Positions 16,161 to 24,062 of a stretch of 40,461 bases of DNA are shown here, one piece after another. Source of the DNA: a virus. The stretch is taken from the IMG/VR virus record IMGVR_UViG_3300037493_004666, positions 1 to 40,461 of that record. One strand, 5' to 3'. Below the pieces are notes generated by a model. It was not told where the DNA came from, did not search any database, and saw only the letters and a program-made list of their open reading frames with translations. A program made the translations under genes and the position numbers. Within the stretch, counting starts at the first letter, position 1. The number at the start of each line of letters is the position of its first letter.

Positions 16161-16940
16161 TTAACCTTTGAGTCTGTGAGTGAGAATTTGCAATAATTCG
16201 CGTTGCTCAAGAGCCGCGAGAATTTCTGCGTTCGTGGTCGCTTCCGCATCAGCATCACGCTGCGGCGTCGCAGTTTCATTGGGCACCCGTACAGCATCAC
16301 GCTGCTCAAGCACTTTCTTGAAAGTTGATGCGGCAGCGACCGCATCACTCTTGGAAAGACCAGCATCACGCAGGGCTTGTTCCATGATTTTTAAATCTGC
16401 CGTTCCATCAGGCCGGAAATATTCTAAGCGGCTGACGTTGGCTTCGGGATTGTTTGGGTACATGACCACAGAGACCTCGCGCAAGCCGCCTTTGGTGATC
16501 TGGAAGTACGCTTCCTCAGACTGGTCAGGCTCCCCAGCTGCATTGACCATTTGATAGGTCTCTGCGTATGCGCCAACAGACACCCCGCCAAACAGCGTGG
16601 GCGATTCTGTCATGATTGTGTGCATGTCACGGCCAGCTGCCGTGTTCATGAAGATGCGCCCTTCAGCCGTCATTCCCGAGGTAGAAAAGTCAAATGAACT
16701 CCACTCGCCAATTGGCATGCCATCACTGTTATGGTTGAGGAACATAGGCAAGGGCTTGCCCGATTCTACAAACGCCTGTGCCCAGTCCATGAACCCTTCA
16801 GGCTGATAATTGAACCGCCTCCCGTCAGCACCCTCACGAGCGCCCCACGTGGTGACTGTGGCTTCAATTTGGCCGGGATTTCCTTGCTGTCCTGCGGCGA
16901 GTTTTGCCTCGCAAATTAACGTCAACTGTTTGGGTGTCAT
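16161..16940 (-). CDS. Prohead protease (HK97 family, peptidase S78), 259 aa
   Basis: The serine protease matures the capsid by removing the delta domain. The His lies at residue 70 in MFLNHNSDGMPIGEW, Ser at 121 in LFGGVSVGAYAE, and the following LREVSVVMYPNNPEA is the family's third signature. The C-terminal about 80 residues are charged and likely self-cleaved. GAGGTAATCA precedes ATG 16940. Order portal - protease - capsid is canonical. Confidence 0.92.
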   Translation of the reverse strand: MTPKQLTLICEAKLAAGQQGNPGQIEATVTTWGAREGADGRRFNYQPEGFMDWAQAFVESGKPLPMFLNHNSDGMPIGEWSSFDFSTSGMTAEGRIFMNTAAGRDMHTIMTESPTLFGGVSVGAYAETYQMVNAAGEPDQSEEAYFQITKGGLREVSVVMYPNNPEANVSRLEYFRPDGTADLKIMEQALRDAGLSKSDAVAAASTFKKVLEQRDAVRVPNETATPQRDADAEATTNAEILAALEQRELLQILTHRLKG

Positions 16941-17061
16941 TGATTACCTCATCAACTTTGGTTTGGTCAATGTCATATATTGTTTTTAATTTTACGCTGT
17001 TTGTACTATGCTTTTTAATGTACAGTGCCTTAATTTTATCTTGAAGCAGTTTGTTCATCAT
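16864..17061 (-). CDS. Possible small basic protein between portal and protease, 65 aa
   Basis: The frame starts at an ATGATG just after the portal stop and overlaps the first 77 bases of the protease gene in another frame. The product is lysine/arginine-rich (MMNKLLQDKIKALYIKKHST; GKTRRRTARKSRPN). No clear ribosome site precedes it. The non-overlapping part is AT-rich. It may be a real small gene or a chance frame filling a 124-base gap; I cannot decide from sequence. Confidence 0.35.
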   Translation of the reverse strand: MMNKLLQDKIKALYIKKHSTNSVKLKTIYDIDQTKVDEVINDTQTVDVNLRGKTRRRTARKSRPN

Positions 17062-17064
17062 AAA

Positions 17065-18459
17065 TCATTTGCCGATGTTCATTTTCTTGGTCTGGTTGCC
17101 ACCTCCGCCGCCTGTGTCTTGGGGACTTGCGCCTGTCGGATCTGGGGCCGGAGCTGCTGTGGATTTTAATTCGTCGCCGCCTTCCATTGCCGCCATCCCC
17201 ATGTAGCTGCGCGCTTCGTTCTGCGTGAGGATGCCAGCGCCAACCCCAGCCACGGCAAAATTCATCTGATCCAGCGGTGCGCCTTTCAGAAAATTGCGGG
17301 TGTCGAACTCGATGCAAAGATTGGGATATCCCGGGAACAAATGCACCTTCAACTTCTGCTGGATGTTGACTGCAGTTGGGTAGATGGTGGACTTGTAGAA
17401 TTCGTCCAGCATGGTTTGGGTGTTGTTGTATTTTTGATCCGCAATTCCTATCATTGCCGGAGGAACGCCAAACAAGCCACAGATGCGTTTCATGGTTTGC
17501 GTTTTCAATTTCTCTGCGTCTGCGTCTTGCAGCGTGAGCATGTTTAAGGGCGTGTATTTCATGCCCTGATCCAGCAACATGCCTTGCCCGGGCTTCGACG
17601 GATCGCTCTGTCTGCTTCCGGTCATGCTTGACCATGCTTCTTTCAATCGCGCTGAGATTTCTTTGAACTTGCCGTCAGGAATCACTTGCTCTGTGGTGAA
17701 CATGCCTGATGGTTTGGCGCCATTTTGCATGACGTAGTTGGCGTACAAGTCGATGTCCTGATCTAAGCTGACCAGCTCCGCCGCCAAAATGCCTTTGTTA
17801 AAGCCTGCTGACCCTTGCCACGCCATGTCCTTGGTGTGCATGACTTGGTGCGCAAGCAACGGTTCGTCGCGGCTGAACCCATAGGATGGCGTGCTTAGTC
17901 GATAACTTGGGTAACGTGTAGGGGTGATCGTCACGGCAATTAGCGTGCTGTCCAGCAGATACATTTCCAGCGGAGTTTCCAGCGAATCAAGCTGGTTTTT
18001 TCTCCACCACAACGTGAACGCTTCGCCAGATAACTCATACCACATGATCCACTGATACCAGAACTCATATGCGCTTTGGAACTTGTTTGGCTCTGCCAAA
18101 AGCGCAGCCACTTGTTTGGCTTTGGCTTTGTCGCGTTTGCCCACTTTTTCGGACAGGCAGGCATCGACCGTAGAGCCATCTTCCAGCGTGCACATGACGT
18201 TGACGGGCAATTGTGAAATAGCACGCGCTTTGGCCGCTATACAGGCCAGCACGGTGCTGTTGCGCGTGAGCAACGACATATCTACGCCACGTCCCGCGCT
18301 GTTGGTGGCTGCGGTGGTGACGTAGAGGATCTGCGTGTTTACCGTTTGGCTTTTACCGCCTTGGTAAACAATATTATTTCCCAGCGCAGTTTGTCCGAAA
18401 AGGCTGTTTGATTCCTTGGAATCAGGTTGTTTTCGCTTGAAAATGTCTAGGATTGCCAT
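17065..18459 (-). CDS. Portal protein (HK97 family), 464 aa
   Basis: The dodecameric DNA gate of the head. Family segments visible are NSTVLACIAAKARAISQLPV near the start, then the ANYVMQNGAKPSGMFTTEQ and FGVPPAMIGIADQKYNNTQ motifs of HK97 portals, and ILTQNEARSYMGMAAMEGGDEL near the end. The C-terminus is Gly/Pro/Thr-rich and probably disordered. It follows terL by nine bases. Confidence 0.95.
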   Translation of the reverse strand: MAILDIFKRKQPDSKESNSLFGQTALGNNIVYQGGKSQTVNTQILYVTTAATNSAGRGVDMSLLTRNSTVLACIAAKARAISQLPVNVMCTLEDGSTVDACLSEKVGKRDKAKAKQVAALLAEPNKFQSAYEFWYQWIMWYELSGEAFTLWWRKNQLDSLETPLEMYLLDSTLIAVTITPTRYPSYRLSTPSYGFSRDEPLLAHQVMHTKDMAWQGSAGFNKGILAAELVSLDQDIDLYANYVMQNGAKPSGMFTTEQVIPDGKFKEISARLKEAWSSMTGSRQSDPSKPGQGMLLDQGMKYTPLNMLTLQDADAEKLKTQTMKRICGLFGVPPAMIGIADQKYNNTQTMLDEFYKSTIYPTAVNIQQKLKVHLFPGYPNLCIEFDTRNFLKGAPLDQMNFAVAGVGAGILTQNEARSYMGMAAMEGGDELKSTAAPAPDPTGASPQDTGGGGGNQTKKMNIGK

Positions 18460-18468
18460 GTTTTTACC

Positions 18469-20130
18469 TTAAAATGCCCTAAATCCGAAGCCAGACACCG
18501 CTGCGTTATCAAGCGAACAGTGCATAGCAATAATGAGGCTGATTATGCCGTCAACTTTGGCGTTCTGATCTGCGCCATTCTTCCTAATTTTAACGTTGCC
18601 ATTCACATCTTCATAAACTTCGCAATTTCCAAGCTGCCACCCGAGGAATGGATTGCCATCATGCTTGATGTTGTAGTTCAGAATTAATTTCTCCACGTGC
18701 TTGCTGGGGTTACTGAGTACTGCCATGCCTTGACCAACCTTTTTGACGGGCAACGCTGCATCGTTCAACCGTGCCACCAAACTTGCCGCGTTGTACGCGT
18801 CAAAGCCAATTTCTTTTGCGTCATATTTTGCGCATTCAGATTGGATGTAGTCGCTGATTTCCCTGTCGTCCATGACGTTGCCTTGCGTAATGTGCAAGAT
18901 GCCGGACTGTTTGGCCATGCGGAAAATGTCGCCATAATGCTTGGGGATTAGATCAAACCCAACCTCAGGCAAAAAGAATTTGAACTCTGCTTCATAGTCA
19001 GAATCTGAAAATCGCTTCAGCGTGCAAACAGCGTTCAAGTCTCGCGTAGCCGCGAGGTCGAAGCCGATGAACACCGCTTCTGGCTCCCGTTCCCCCACGA
19101 TGGCGCAACGCTTGTCGTCCCAATATTCTCGGTCCACCCACGCGCTGTTGGCGCTGACATACAGGTTAAGCGTCTTGCACAAAAATTCATTTAACGCGGC
19201 AGGCTTGTGTTTCGCTTCCTCAGCACGCTGCGCAATCGCATCCTCAAAAACCGAAATGCCGTGCATGGGGTTGACCTTTGCCCATGTGGCAGGATCGCGC
19301 CAGTCATCCCCAACATCCAAGCTGTACAACAGCCCAAACCAACAGGGGTTGTCTTCTGCTTCGCCATTCAGCATGGTCTGAAGCATGGTCATGTCTTCAT
19401 AGAATTTGGTTTCCTTAGTAAAGCTGGCGGTGGTAATGTAGATGCGCAAAGGGTTGCGCCGCGCAACCATCCCGGAGTGAAGCACCTCAATCGAGTTGCG
19501 ATCAACGATCTGTGCAGCTTCATCAATAATTGCGCAGGAAGGATTTTTGCCGTCACCAGTCTTTTTGTTGTCTCGGGACAGCGCTTTAAACATGCTTTGC
19601 GCGTCACCTGATTTCATAATTGTGTGGCGACCTGCGTTGTAGATCGCAGCAATGTCGGGTGGCATGGCTTCAATAAAACCAACCGCTGCCGAGAACACGA
19701 TGGTGGCTTGGTCACGTGTGGTGGCCAGAGAATAGACCTCAGCGCCAGCTTCGCCAAACGCCAGCTCATACAGAGCAAACCCTGCCGTCAGGGTGGACTT
19801 GCCAGCCTTGCGAGGAATAAAAATAATGACATCTGTCACCATTCGCCGCTGAATGTCTTTTTTGCTTCGGAAGCCATAAATGGCGCAAACCGCGAAAATT
19901 TGAAATGGCTCAAGCACCAGCGGCTGACCTGCCATTGGCCCTTTGGTGTGCTTCAAAGTGGCAAAGAAATTTAGGACGTGCTGCGCATACTTAGCATGGA
20001 ATTCCCACGCCCACTTTTTGTCCTCCAGCTGGTCAAGAAATCTTTGCGCAGCAAGCCGCACATTTTTGCAGACCAACACGTTGCCAGCGGCAACATTCAC
20101 CGCATACAGAATTCCAGTTTCATAATTCAT
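18469..20130 (-). CDS. terL: Terminase large subunit, 553 aa
   Basis: The packaging ATPase and nuclease. Walker A is PRKAGKST (residues 106-113), Walker B with catalytic Glu is CAIIDEA (near 199-205), and the nuclease domain starts with VFIGFDLAATRDLNAV and continues with a conserved VDGIISLIIAM at the end, the third acidic site. The overall pattern matches the P27/HK97-like terminase class. The start overlaps the small subunit stop by ATGA. Confidence 0.96.
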   Translation of the reverse strand: MNYETGILYAVNVAAGNVLVCKNVRLAAQRFLDQLEDKKWAWEFHAKYAQHVLNFFATLKHTKGPMAGQPLVLEPFQIFAVCAIYGFRSKKDIQRRMVTDVIIFIPRKAGKSTLTAGFALYELAFGEAGAEVYSLATTRDQATIVFSAAVGFIEAMPPDIAAIYNAGRHTIMKSGDAQSMFKALSRDNKKTGDGKNPSCAIIDEAAQIVDRNSIEVLHSGMVARRNPLRIYITTASFTKETKFYEDMTMLQTMLNGEAEDNPCWFGLLYSLDVGDDWRDPATWAKVNPMHGISVFEDAIAQRAEEAKHKPAALNEFLCKTLNLYVSANSAWVDREYWDDKRCAIVGEREPEAVFIGFDLAATRDLNAVCTLKRFSDSDYEAEFKFFLPEVGFDLIPKHYGDIFRMAKQSGILHITQGNVMDDREISDYIQSECAKYDAKEIGFDAYNAASLVARLNDAALPVKKVGQGMAVLSNPSKHVEKLILNYNIKHDGNPFLGWQLGNCEVYEDVNGNVKIRKNGADQNAKVDGIISLIIAMHCSLDNAAVSGFGFRAF

Positions 20131-20585
20131 GGGCCACTCAGCAGATCAGCATACTTGCCGCCTTCCTTGGATTTGCTGGCCAACCTGCCTTTGGGCGTCA
20201 ACCCCAGCTCATTCATCAACACCACCGCCCGACTTAATGCCCGGTCACTAGCCATGAAATAAGGGTTGGGGCCAGAGGTTGCGCCGTGGTTATGTTCAAC
20301 CACGATGTCTGCCGTCTGCAATTCTTTCCAGCAACGAACATAGATGTCCATCTGCACCGCCAACGCCGCGAGTAAATGCTTGTCTTGGTTGCTGCCGATG
20401 CCGTACACCTCCCACAAAAATTCTGCTGTCTCCTTGATGAATTTTGCTTTGTTCCATTTGTCGGGATCGTCCAACCAATCAGCTTGGGGCACCCGAGCGC
20501 GCACGTCCTTGGGAAGCGCCTGTGATTTTCGCGCACCTAGAGTGCCTTTTATGATGTGTAGTTCTGGAGGAAGTCGATTGCTCAT
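20127..20585 (-). CDS. terS: Terminase small subunit (P27 family), 152 aa
   Basis: The protein begins MSNRLPPELHIIKGTLGARK, the RxP...L...GT pattern of P27-type small terminases, and continues with LAALAVQMDIYVRCWKEL and a C-terminal SDRALSRAVVLMNELGLTP, the helical signature of the family. It recognises the packaging site. No strong ribosome site precedes ATG 20585. The HNH nuclease gene upstream and terL downstream give the usual packaging block. Confidence 0.9.
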   Translation of the reverse strand: MSNRLPPELHIIKGTLGARKSQALPKDVRARVPQADWLDDPDKWNKAKFIKETAEFLWEVYGIGSNQDKHLLAALAVQMDIYVRCWKELQTADIVVEHNHGATSGPNPYFMASDRALSRAVVLMNELGLTPKGRLASKSKEGGKYADLLSGP

Positions 20586-20710
20586 GACGATATTTTACGT
20601 GGCAAGGGTTGATCCCCCTAATCCAACTCAAAACCTGGAAATTTGTGCCCGCGTCTGCTTTGTAGTTGAGCAAATTATTTTAAGTTTCTGGCCGTGCTTT
20701 TCTAAAAAAG
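20586..20710. other. Intergenic gap before terS; possible packaging site or late promoter
   Basis: There are 125 bases without a credible gene between HNH stop and terS start. In HK97-like phages cos often lies in this place. I see an AT-rich stretch on the HNH side and a TAAAAT box 10-20 bases before the terS start, but no convincing -35 partner and no clear symmetric cos motif. Confidence 0.3.
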
Positions 20711-21145
20711 TCAACAAATTTCCACGCCATTCGCAAGGACAAACGAATAATCCTCAACAGCATACACAACCACCTTGTCAGCCACATAATGTTCAATGAT
20801 GCCCTTGTGCTCTTGTCCTGTCTTATGGCTATGACAGGGCTGACATAGGCTCTGAAAAATATTTCTGAGGAAAGATTCGCCGCCTACTGTGTTCCACGGG
20901 AACAGATGATCAACGTGAGCCGCCGCGCATATGTGTCCTCGCGTAAGGCAGGCTTGACACAAAGGCTGGGTGCTGAGCTGTCGCCTCCTAATGCTTCGCC
21001 ATGCAGGGGATTGATAATGCTTGTCAGTAAGTCTTGGGGCTTTTGTTTGTTTGCCGCCGTGTGCTTGACAAAGGCTGCTTGCTCCATTGCGCAGCTCTTT
21101 GCAATTGAGTTCAGCGCAAAGGCTGTTGGTGGGTAATGTGGGCAT
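20711..21145 (-). CDS. HNH endonuclease next to terminase, 144 aa
   Basis: The HNH core is AAHVDHLFPW ... FLRNIFQSLCQPCHSHKTGQE, with the paired Cys of the zinc-supported HNH fold (CQAC, LCQPCH). N-terminal CAELNCKEL...CQAHGG adds a second possible zinc site. HNH proteins beside terminase genes are known to assist cos cleavage in HK97-like phages, which is the likely role here. AAGGA lies about ten bases before ATG 21145. Confidence 0.88.
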   Translation of the reverse strand: MPTLPTNSLCAELNCKELRNGASSLCQAHGGKQTKAPRLTDKHYQSPAWRSIRRRQLSTQPLCQACLTRGHICAAAHVDHLFPWNTVGGESFLRNIFQSLCQPCHSHKTGQEHKGIIEHYVADKVVVYAVEDYSFVLANGVEIC

Positions 21146-21171
21146 GAGCCGCTGTCCTTTTTCTTTATAAA

Positions 21172-21294
21172 ACCGAGATTACCAAGATTGCTGAGTTCAC
21201 CAAGATTTCTTTTTGTTACCTTATACCTAATTAAATTAATTTATTTTGTGAAAAGTCCATCAATTAGTAACTTGGTTTTTTTGGTAATCTTGGT
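21172..21294. repeat. Cluster of ACC(A/G)AGATT nonamers with an AT-rich core (possible origin or operator)
   Basis: Between the helicase and HNH genes are three plus-strand copies (ACCGAGATT 21172, ACCAAGATT 21181, ACCAAGATT 21199) and, on the other strand, one exact copy (plus AATCTTGGT at 21286) and a shorter one (AACTTGGT at 21269). They flank a very AT-rich stretch around 21215-21255. CCGAGATTACC (21173) and GGTAATCTTGG (21283) form an imperfect inverted pair about 100 bases apart. Iteron-like origin or multi-site operator are both possible. Confidence 0.55.
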
Positions 21295-21308
21295 TGCATT
21301 TGCGTCCG

Positions 21309-22802
21309 CTACATGGCTTTATTAGAAGAAATCAAAGTTGGGCGAGCCAGTAACGCGGCGACCTTCTTGCCGTGAGCGCGCACCGAGTCCAACGCGGCGA
21401 CCGCATCCCGCAATATTTCCTGCTTGACAAAGGCCATGCGCGAGGTGAACGACACACCCTCATGACGGAACACCCAGCGTGTGTCGCCGTTGGGAGGCTT
21501 CATGGCCAAGTACCCTGACCGTTGCATCCGGTGCCCAATTTTGCGCGGCGACTTGAGCAATCCCTCCAGTTCCTCCTTGCCGTCAAATTGGACTCGGAGC
21601 AGTTCTGCCGTGAACAACACATCAGGCGACCCCAGCTGCTCCAGCGCCAGCGTGACCGCGTCCTCGGGTTCACCCCACGTATTTGCAACAGCTTCCCAGC
21701 CCATCGTCTTCTCAACCTGGGCCTTGGGGTTAAACCGCGATAAATCACGCCCCTGAAGCCATGCAGACACGTTGGCACATCCTCCTGCGTTGAGCCAAGC
21801 AAACAGCCGCACGAAATAATCGGGCTTGCCCTCCAGCTCATGCCATTTTTGAGCCACGGTGCTGTGCATGATAAACATCCTTCGATCCTCCGCCGGGATG
21901 TACATGGCCATCCAGTCGTTGGTTGTAATAAAAACTCGCAGGACGTTGATCACGTACCGGAGCTTTTGATATTTGTCGTTCAGCGGTAACGTATCGGGCG
22001 GCGCCACGATCATGGGCTTCAAAATGTTGTACATGCTGGAGGCGTGAAATTCGTCCTTTGTTGGTCTCACCTCATCAATTGTCAGCATGAGCGTTTGAAG
22101 CCAAGGTCGATATGGCGAAAACAGCTCATCCGGGTCAATCCCCTTAACATTCCACGCGCCCACCGCCGCCTTGACGGGCATGAGGGCTGCGTCCTTGCCG
22201 ATGCCTTGGGTGCCGCTAAGCACAATCGCGGCGTTGCACTTTTCCTCGGGCTGTTGGATCATCTGCGCGCAGTAATCAAAAAAGAAATTGTGCTCTTTCG
22301 GGTCAGGCCATAACTTCTTCACGTGCTCAACCCAAGGGCCAGCTGCCTCGGGATCGCCGCCCATCTGGGGTGGGGCTTTGTACTGGTTGTACACGCGCCG
22401 CCCTGCTGCCGGGTAAAAACCGTCCTTGTCGATGAACCAGTCCTTGATGTTCTGGGGTTTGCCGGGCCACCACGTGCTGCCCTCCACAAATTGGTCATTC
22501 TCCACGCGCATGATGTCGCGGCTGGGCGGGATCAAACGCTCACGCCTTTGTCTCGGGCGACCGCGACCGCGTGGGGCATCGGTCTCTGCTGGGGCTTCCT
22601 CCACCTCCACGCGCCAAAGCTCAATCGGGATGCTGGCGTCCACCGCTTTTTCGGTGTGAAGGGTGCCGTCCTGTAAATCCCAAAATGCTTCCTGCGCTTT
22701 GTCGTACACATAATCCTCGGGACGCGCAAGTCGCCGTTGCCCAGCGCTCATGGCCCTCAGCGCAGCTTCGCGTATGGCGGTGCGTTCTTCGATTGTTGAC
22801 AT
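21309..22802 (-). CDS. SF3-like replicative helicase (DUF5906-type), with AT-hook-like segment, 497 aa
   Basis: The ATPase core has Walker A SGTQGIGKD (196-204) and Walker B LMLTIDE (near 238-244), followed by the VLRVFITTND and PAEDRRMFIM segments characteristic of DUF5906/VirE-type phage helicases. The C-terminal 120 residues contain a winged-helix-like part (HRMQRSGYLAM, RWVFRHEGVS). Residues 78-89 (RGRGRPRQRRER) resemble an AT-hook. A longer in-frame start at 23027 would overlap the zinc-ribbon gene; ATG 22802 with AAAGGA upstream is preferred. With the primase gene it forms the replication initiation pair. Confidence 0.85.
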   Translation of the reverse strand: MSTIEERTAIREAALRAMSAGQRRLARPEDYVYDKAQEAFWDLQDGTLHTEKAVDASIPIELWRVEVEEAPAETDAPRGRGRPRQRRERLIPPSRDIMRVENDQFVEGSTWWPGKPQNIKDWFIDKDGFYPAAGRRVYNQYKAPPQMGGDPEAAGPWVEHVKKLWPDPKEHNFFFDYCAQMIQQPEEKCNAAIVLSGTQGIGKDAALMPVKAAVGAWNVKGIDPDELFSPYRPWLQTLMLTIDEVRPTKDEFHASSMYNILKPMIVAPPDTLPLNDKYQKLRYVINVLRVFITTNDWMAMYIPAEDRRMFIMHSTVAQKWHELEGKPDYFVRLFAWLNAGGCANVSAWLQGRDLSRFNPKAQVEKTMGWEAVANTWGEPEDAVTLALEQLGSPDVLFTAELLRVQFDGKEELEGLLKSPRKIGHRMQRSGYLAMKPPNGDTRWVFRHEGVSFTSRMAFVKQEILRDAVAALDSVRAHGKKVAALLARPTLISSNKAM

Positions 22803-22804
22803 GT

Positions 22805-23107
22805 TCAGAGTCCTTTGCTTTTGATTTTTAGGTTGTCGTCTGCCCCAGCGCGACTGCTTCCAATTTGCACGGGCACCAACATCGGTCGATCCCAGATGCT
22901 CATGCTGGGTGGGCCAGCGGTGCGCATCTGCGCTGGCAAATATGGGGTGCGCATCTGCGCTGGTGGTTGGGGTGCTGATGGGTTGATTGGCACTTCTTGG
23001 GTGCTGAATCGGTGCCCATTCATGCACACATATCGACGGCGCATCCCGGAGCTGTTGCTGCGGGTTTCCAGCACCTCAGATTTTATTTCACACTCTGGAC
23101 ACCTCAT
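22805..23107 (-). CDS. Small zinc-ribbon protein (NrdR N-terminus-like), 100 aa
   Basis: Residues 1-40 have MRCPEC ... RRRYVCMNGHRFSTQE, strongly resembling the N-terminal zinc ribbon of NrdR, though the last ligand pair reads C-x3-H. The remainder is Pro-rich with a direct repeat (PAQMRT twice) and no ATP-cone, so it is not a full NrdR. GGAGG lies eight bases before ATG 23107, where it overlaps the previous stop (ATGA). It may bind DNA in replication control; ATG 23107 is chosen over the longer frame from 23146. Confidence 0.65.
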   Translation of the reverse strand: MRCPECEIKSEVLETRSNSSGMRRRYVCMNGHRFSTQEVPINPSAPQPPAQMRTPYLPAQMRTAGPPSMSIWDRPMLVPVQIGSSRAGADDNLKIKSKGL

Positions 23108-23301
23108 GCTGTAGCCCTCCGAGGAAGTGGCGCCCAATGGGTCCAAAATTTATCATTATGTTGGTATTCGCTGTACACCGCCACGCCGCCCTTGCCGAGC
23201 AGTTGGAGCTTCACGCCGCGAGGTGTTTCAGCGTCGATAAGTTGCCAGTAAACGTATTTGGCCACGGCCACCGTTTGGGCGCTGTTTAGGGTGTGATTCA
23301 T
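23104..23301 (-). CDS. Small protein of unknown function, 65 aa
   Basis: The protein reads MNHTLNSAQTVAVAKYVYWQ, then GVKLQLLGKGGVAVYSEYQH, with a compact beta-like pattern and Trp-rich end (KFWTHWAPLP). ATG 23301 overlaps the upstream stop as ATGA and is chosen over the start at 23328. No family recognised. It lies in the string of small early genes between primase and helicase. Confidence 0.65.
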   Translation of the reverse strand: MNHTLNSAQTVAVAKYVYWQLIDAETPRGVKLQLLGKGGVAVYSEYQHNDKFWTHWAPLPRRATA

Positions 23302-23540
23302 GAGTAATAGCCCCACAAAAAGCAGCAAGCGACCACAAAGGACGTTGCGCCCAAGATGGTCACCATCCAGTCAGCCCATACCAAAAATTCATCCCACAAA
23401 GGCCATTCCTCATCCAGCTCTGGATCCAGCTCAATCGCCGCCGGATAGGGGAACGCCTCCCGCATGGTGCGTGGGTATTTGTAGGTCAAAGGGCAAGTGC
23501 GTCCTTGGTAACAATTGTTGTTACAGCAATGGTTGTTCAT
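23298..23540 (-). CDS. Small Cys-rich protein with C-terminal membrane segment, 80 aa
   Basis: The N-terminus is unusual (MNNHCCNNNCYQGRTCPLTY, four cysteines in 16 residues). An acidic middle (ELDPELDEEWPLWDEF) leads into one C-terminal hydrophobic helix (MVTILGATSFVVACCFLWGYY). Likely a tail-anchored inner-membrane protein. CGGAG precedes ATG 23540. It overlaps the upstream gene by 20 bases. Function unknown. Confidence 0.6.
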   Translation of the reverse strand: MNNHCCNNNCYQGRTCPLTYKYPRTMREAFPYPAAIELDPELDEEWPLWDEFLVWADWMVTILGATSFVVACCFLWGYYS

Positions 23541-23751
23541 GATTCTTTACTCCGAAATGTTTAAACATCGCCATTACCCCTTCATGATCGTGCCCGCAAA
23601 ACTCACTACATTCCCGAACAATCAACTCAGCAAACCGCTGGTATTCGGGTAAGAGGTCTTTCATAAGCAATTCCCGTGCTACAGGGTCATTATTTGGCGC
23701 ATTCATTTCATCATAGGATTGTTTGATTAGTTCTTTAATTCGGTTGTTCAT
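23521..23751 (-). CDS. Small helical protein of unknown function, 76 aa
   Basis: The protein has an N-terminal amphipathic helix (MNNRIKELIKQSYDEMN) and a C-terminal part with Cys/His (ECSEFCGHDHEGVMAMFKHFG). Such short proteins are common in early regions of phages of this type. ATG 23751 overlaps the upstream stop (ATGA). No functional assignment. Confidence 0.6.
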   Translation of the reverse strand: MNNRIKELIKQSYDEMNAPNNDPVARELLMKDLLPEYQRFAELIVRECSEFCGHDHEGVMAMFKHFGVKNHEQPLL

Positions 23752-24062
23752 GTGTTCTTCTCCTTTAGTTTGGCTTCAATAGCTCTTTCATAATCCATCC
23801 CATCGGGACTTCCCTGTTTCGGTAAGTTGTACTTATCGTGGTGGGCTTCATATAAGTCAGACCATTCCTCATCCGTCAGCCCAACCCACGGGCGTTTTTG
23901 TGGGGTGTCGTAGAGAGGGCTACTCTTTTTCCAACGTGAGTTTGCTTTTTCAAAACCCCATTTGATTTGCCGTTCATCTACACACATAGTGTGTCCGGTT
24001 TCATCATGCTGGAAAATCCACGCCACAGGCTCCAGCAACTGCTTGTCTGTGATTGCTTTCAT
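23748..24062 (-). CDS. Protein of unknown function with W-rich C-terminal domain, 104 aa
   Basis: The N-terminal half (EPVAWIFQHDETGHTMCVDE ... SPLYDTPQKRPWVGLTDEEW) resembles the short phage proteins with the pattern EPVAW....G...... PLYT.P followed by LTDEE, here fused into one 104-residue protein. It is widespread in phages of proteobacteria and uncharacterised. ATGA overlaps connect it to the primase gene upstream and the 76-residue gene downstream. Confidence 0.7.
   Translation of the reverse strand: MKAITDKQLLEPVAWIFQHDETGHTMCVDERQIKWGFEKANSRWKKSSPLYDTPQKRPWVGLTDEEWSDLYEAHHDKYNLPKQGSPDGMDYERAIEAKLKEKNT

Noticed and set aside
17036-17635. 199-residue frame inside the portal gene
   Set aside because: His/Arg-rich shadow of the portal with no start context.
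20479-20673. 64-residue frame in front of terS
   Set aside because: No ribosome site and overlapping the terS start; product looks random.
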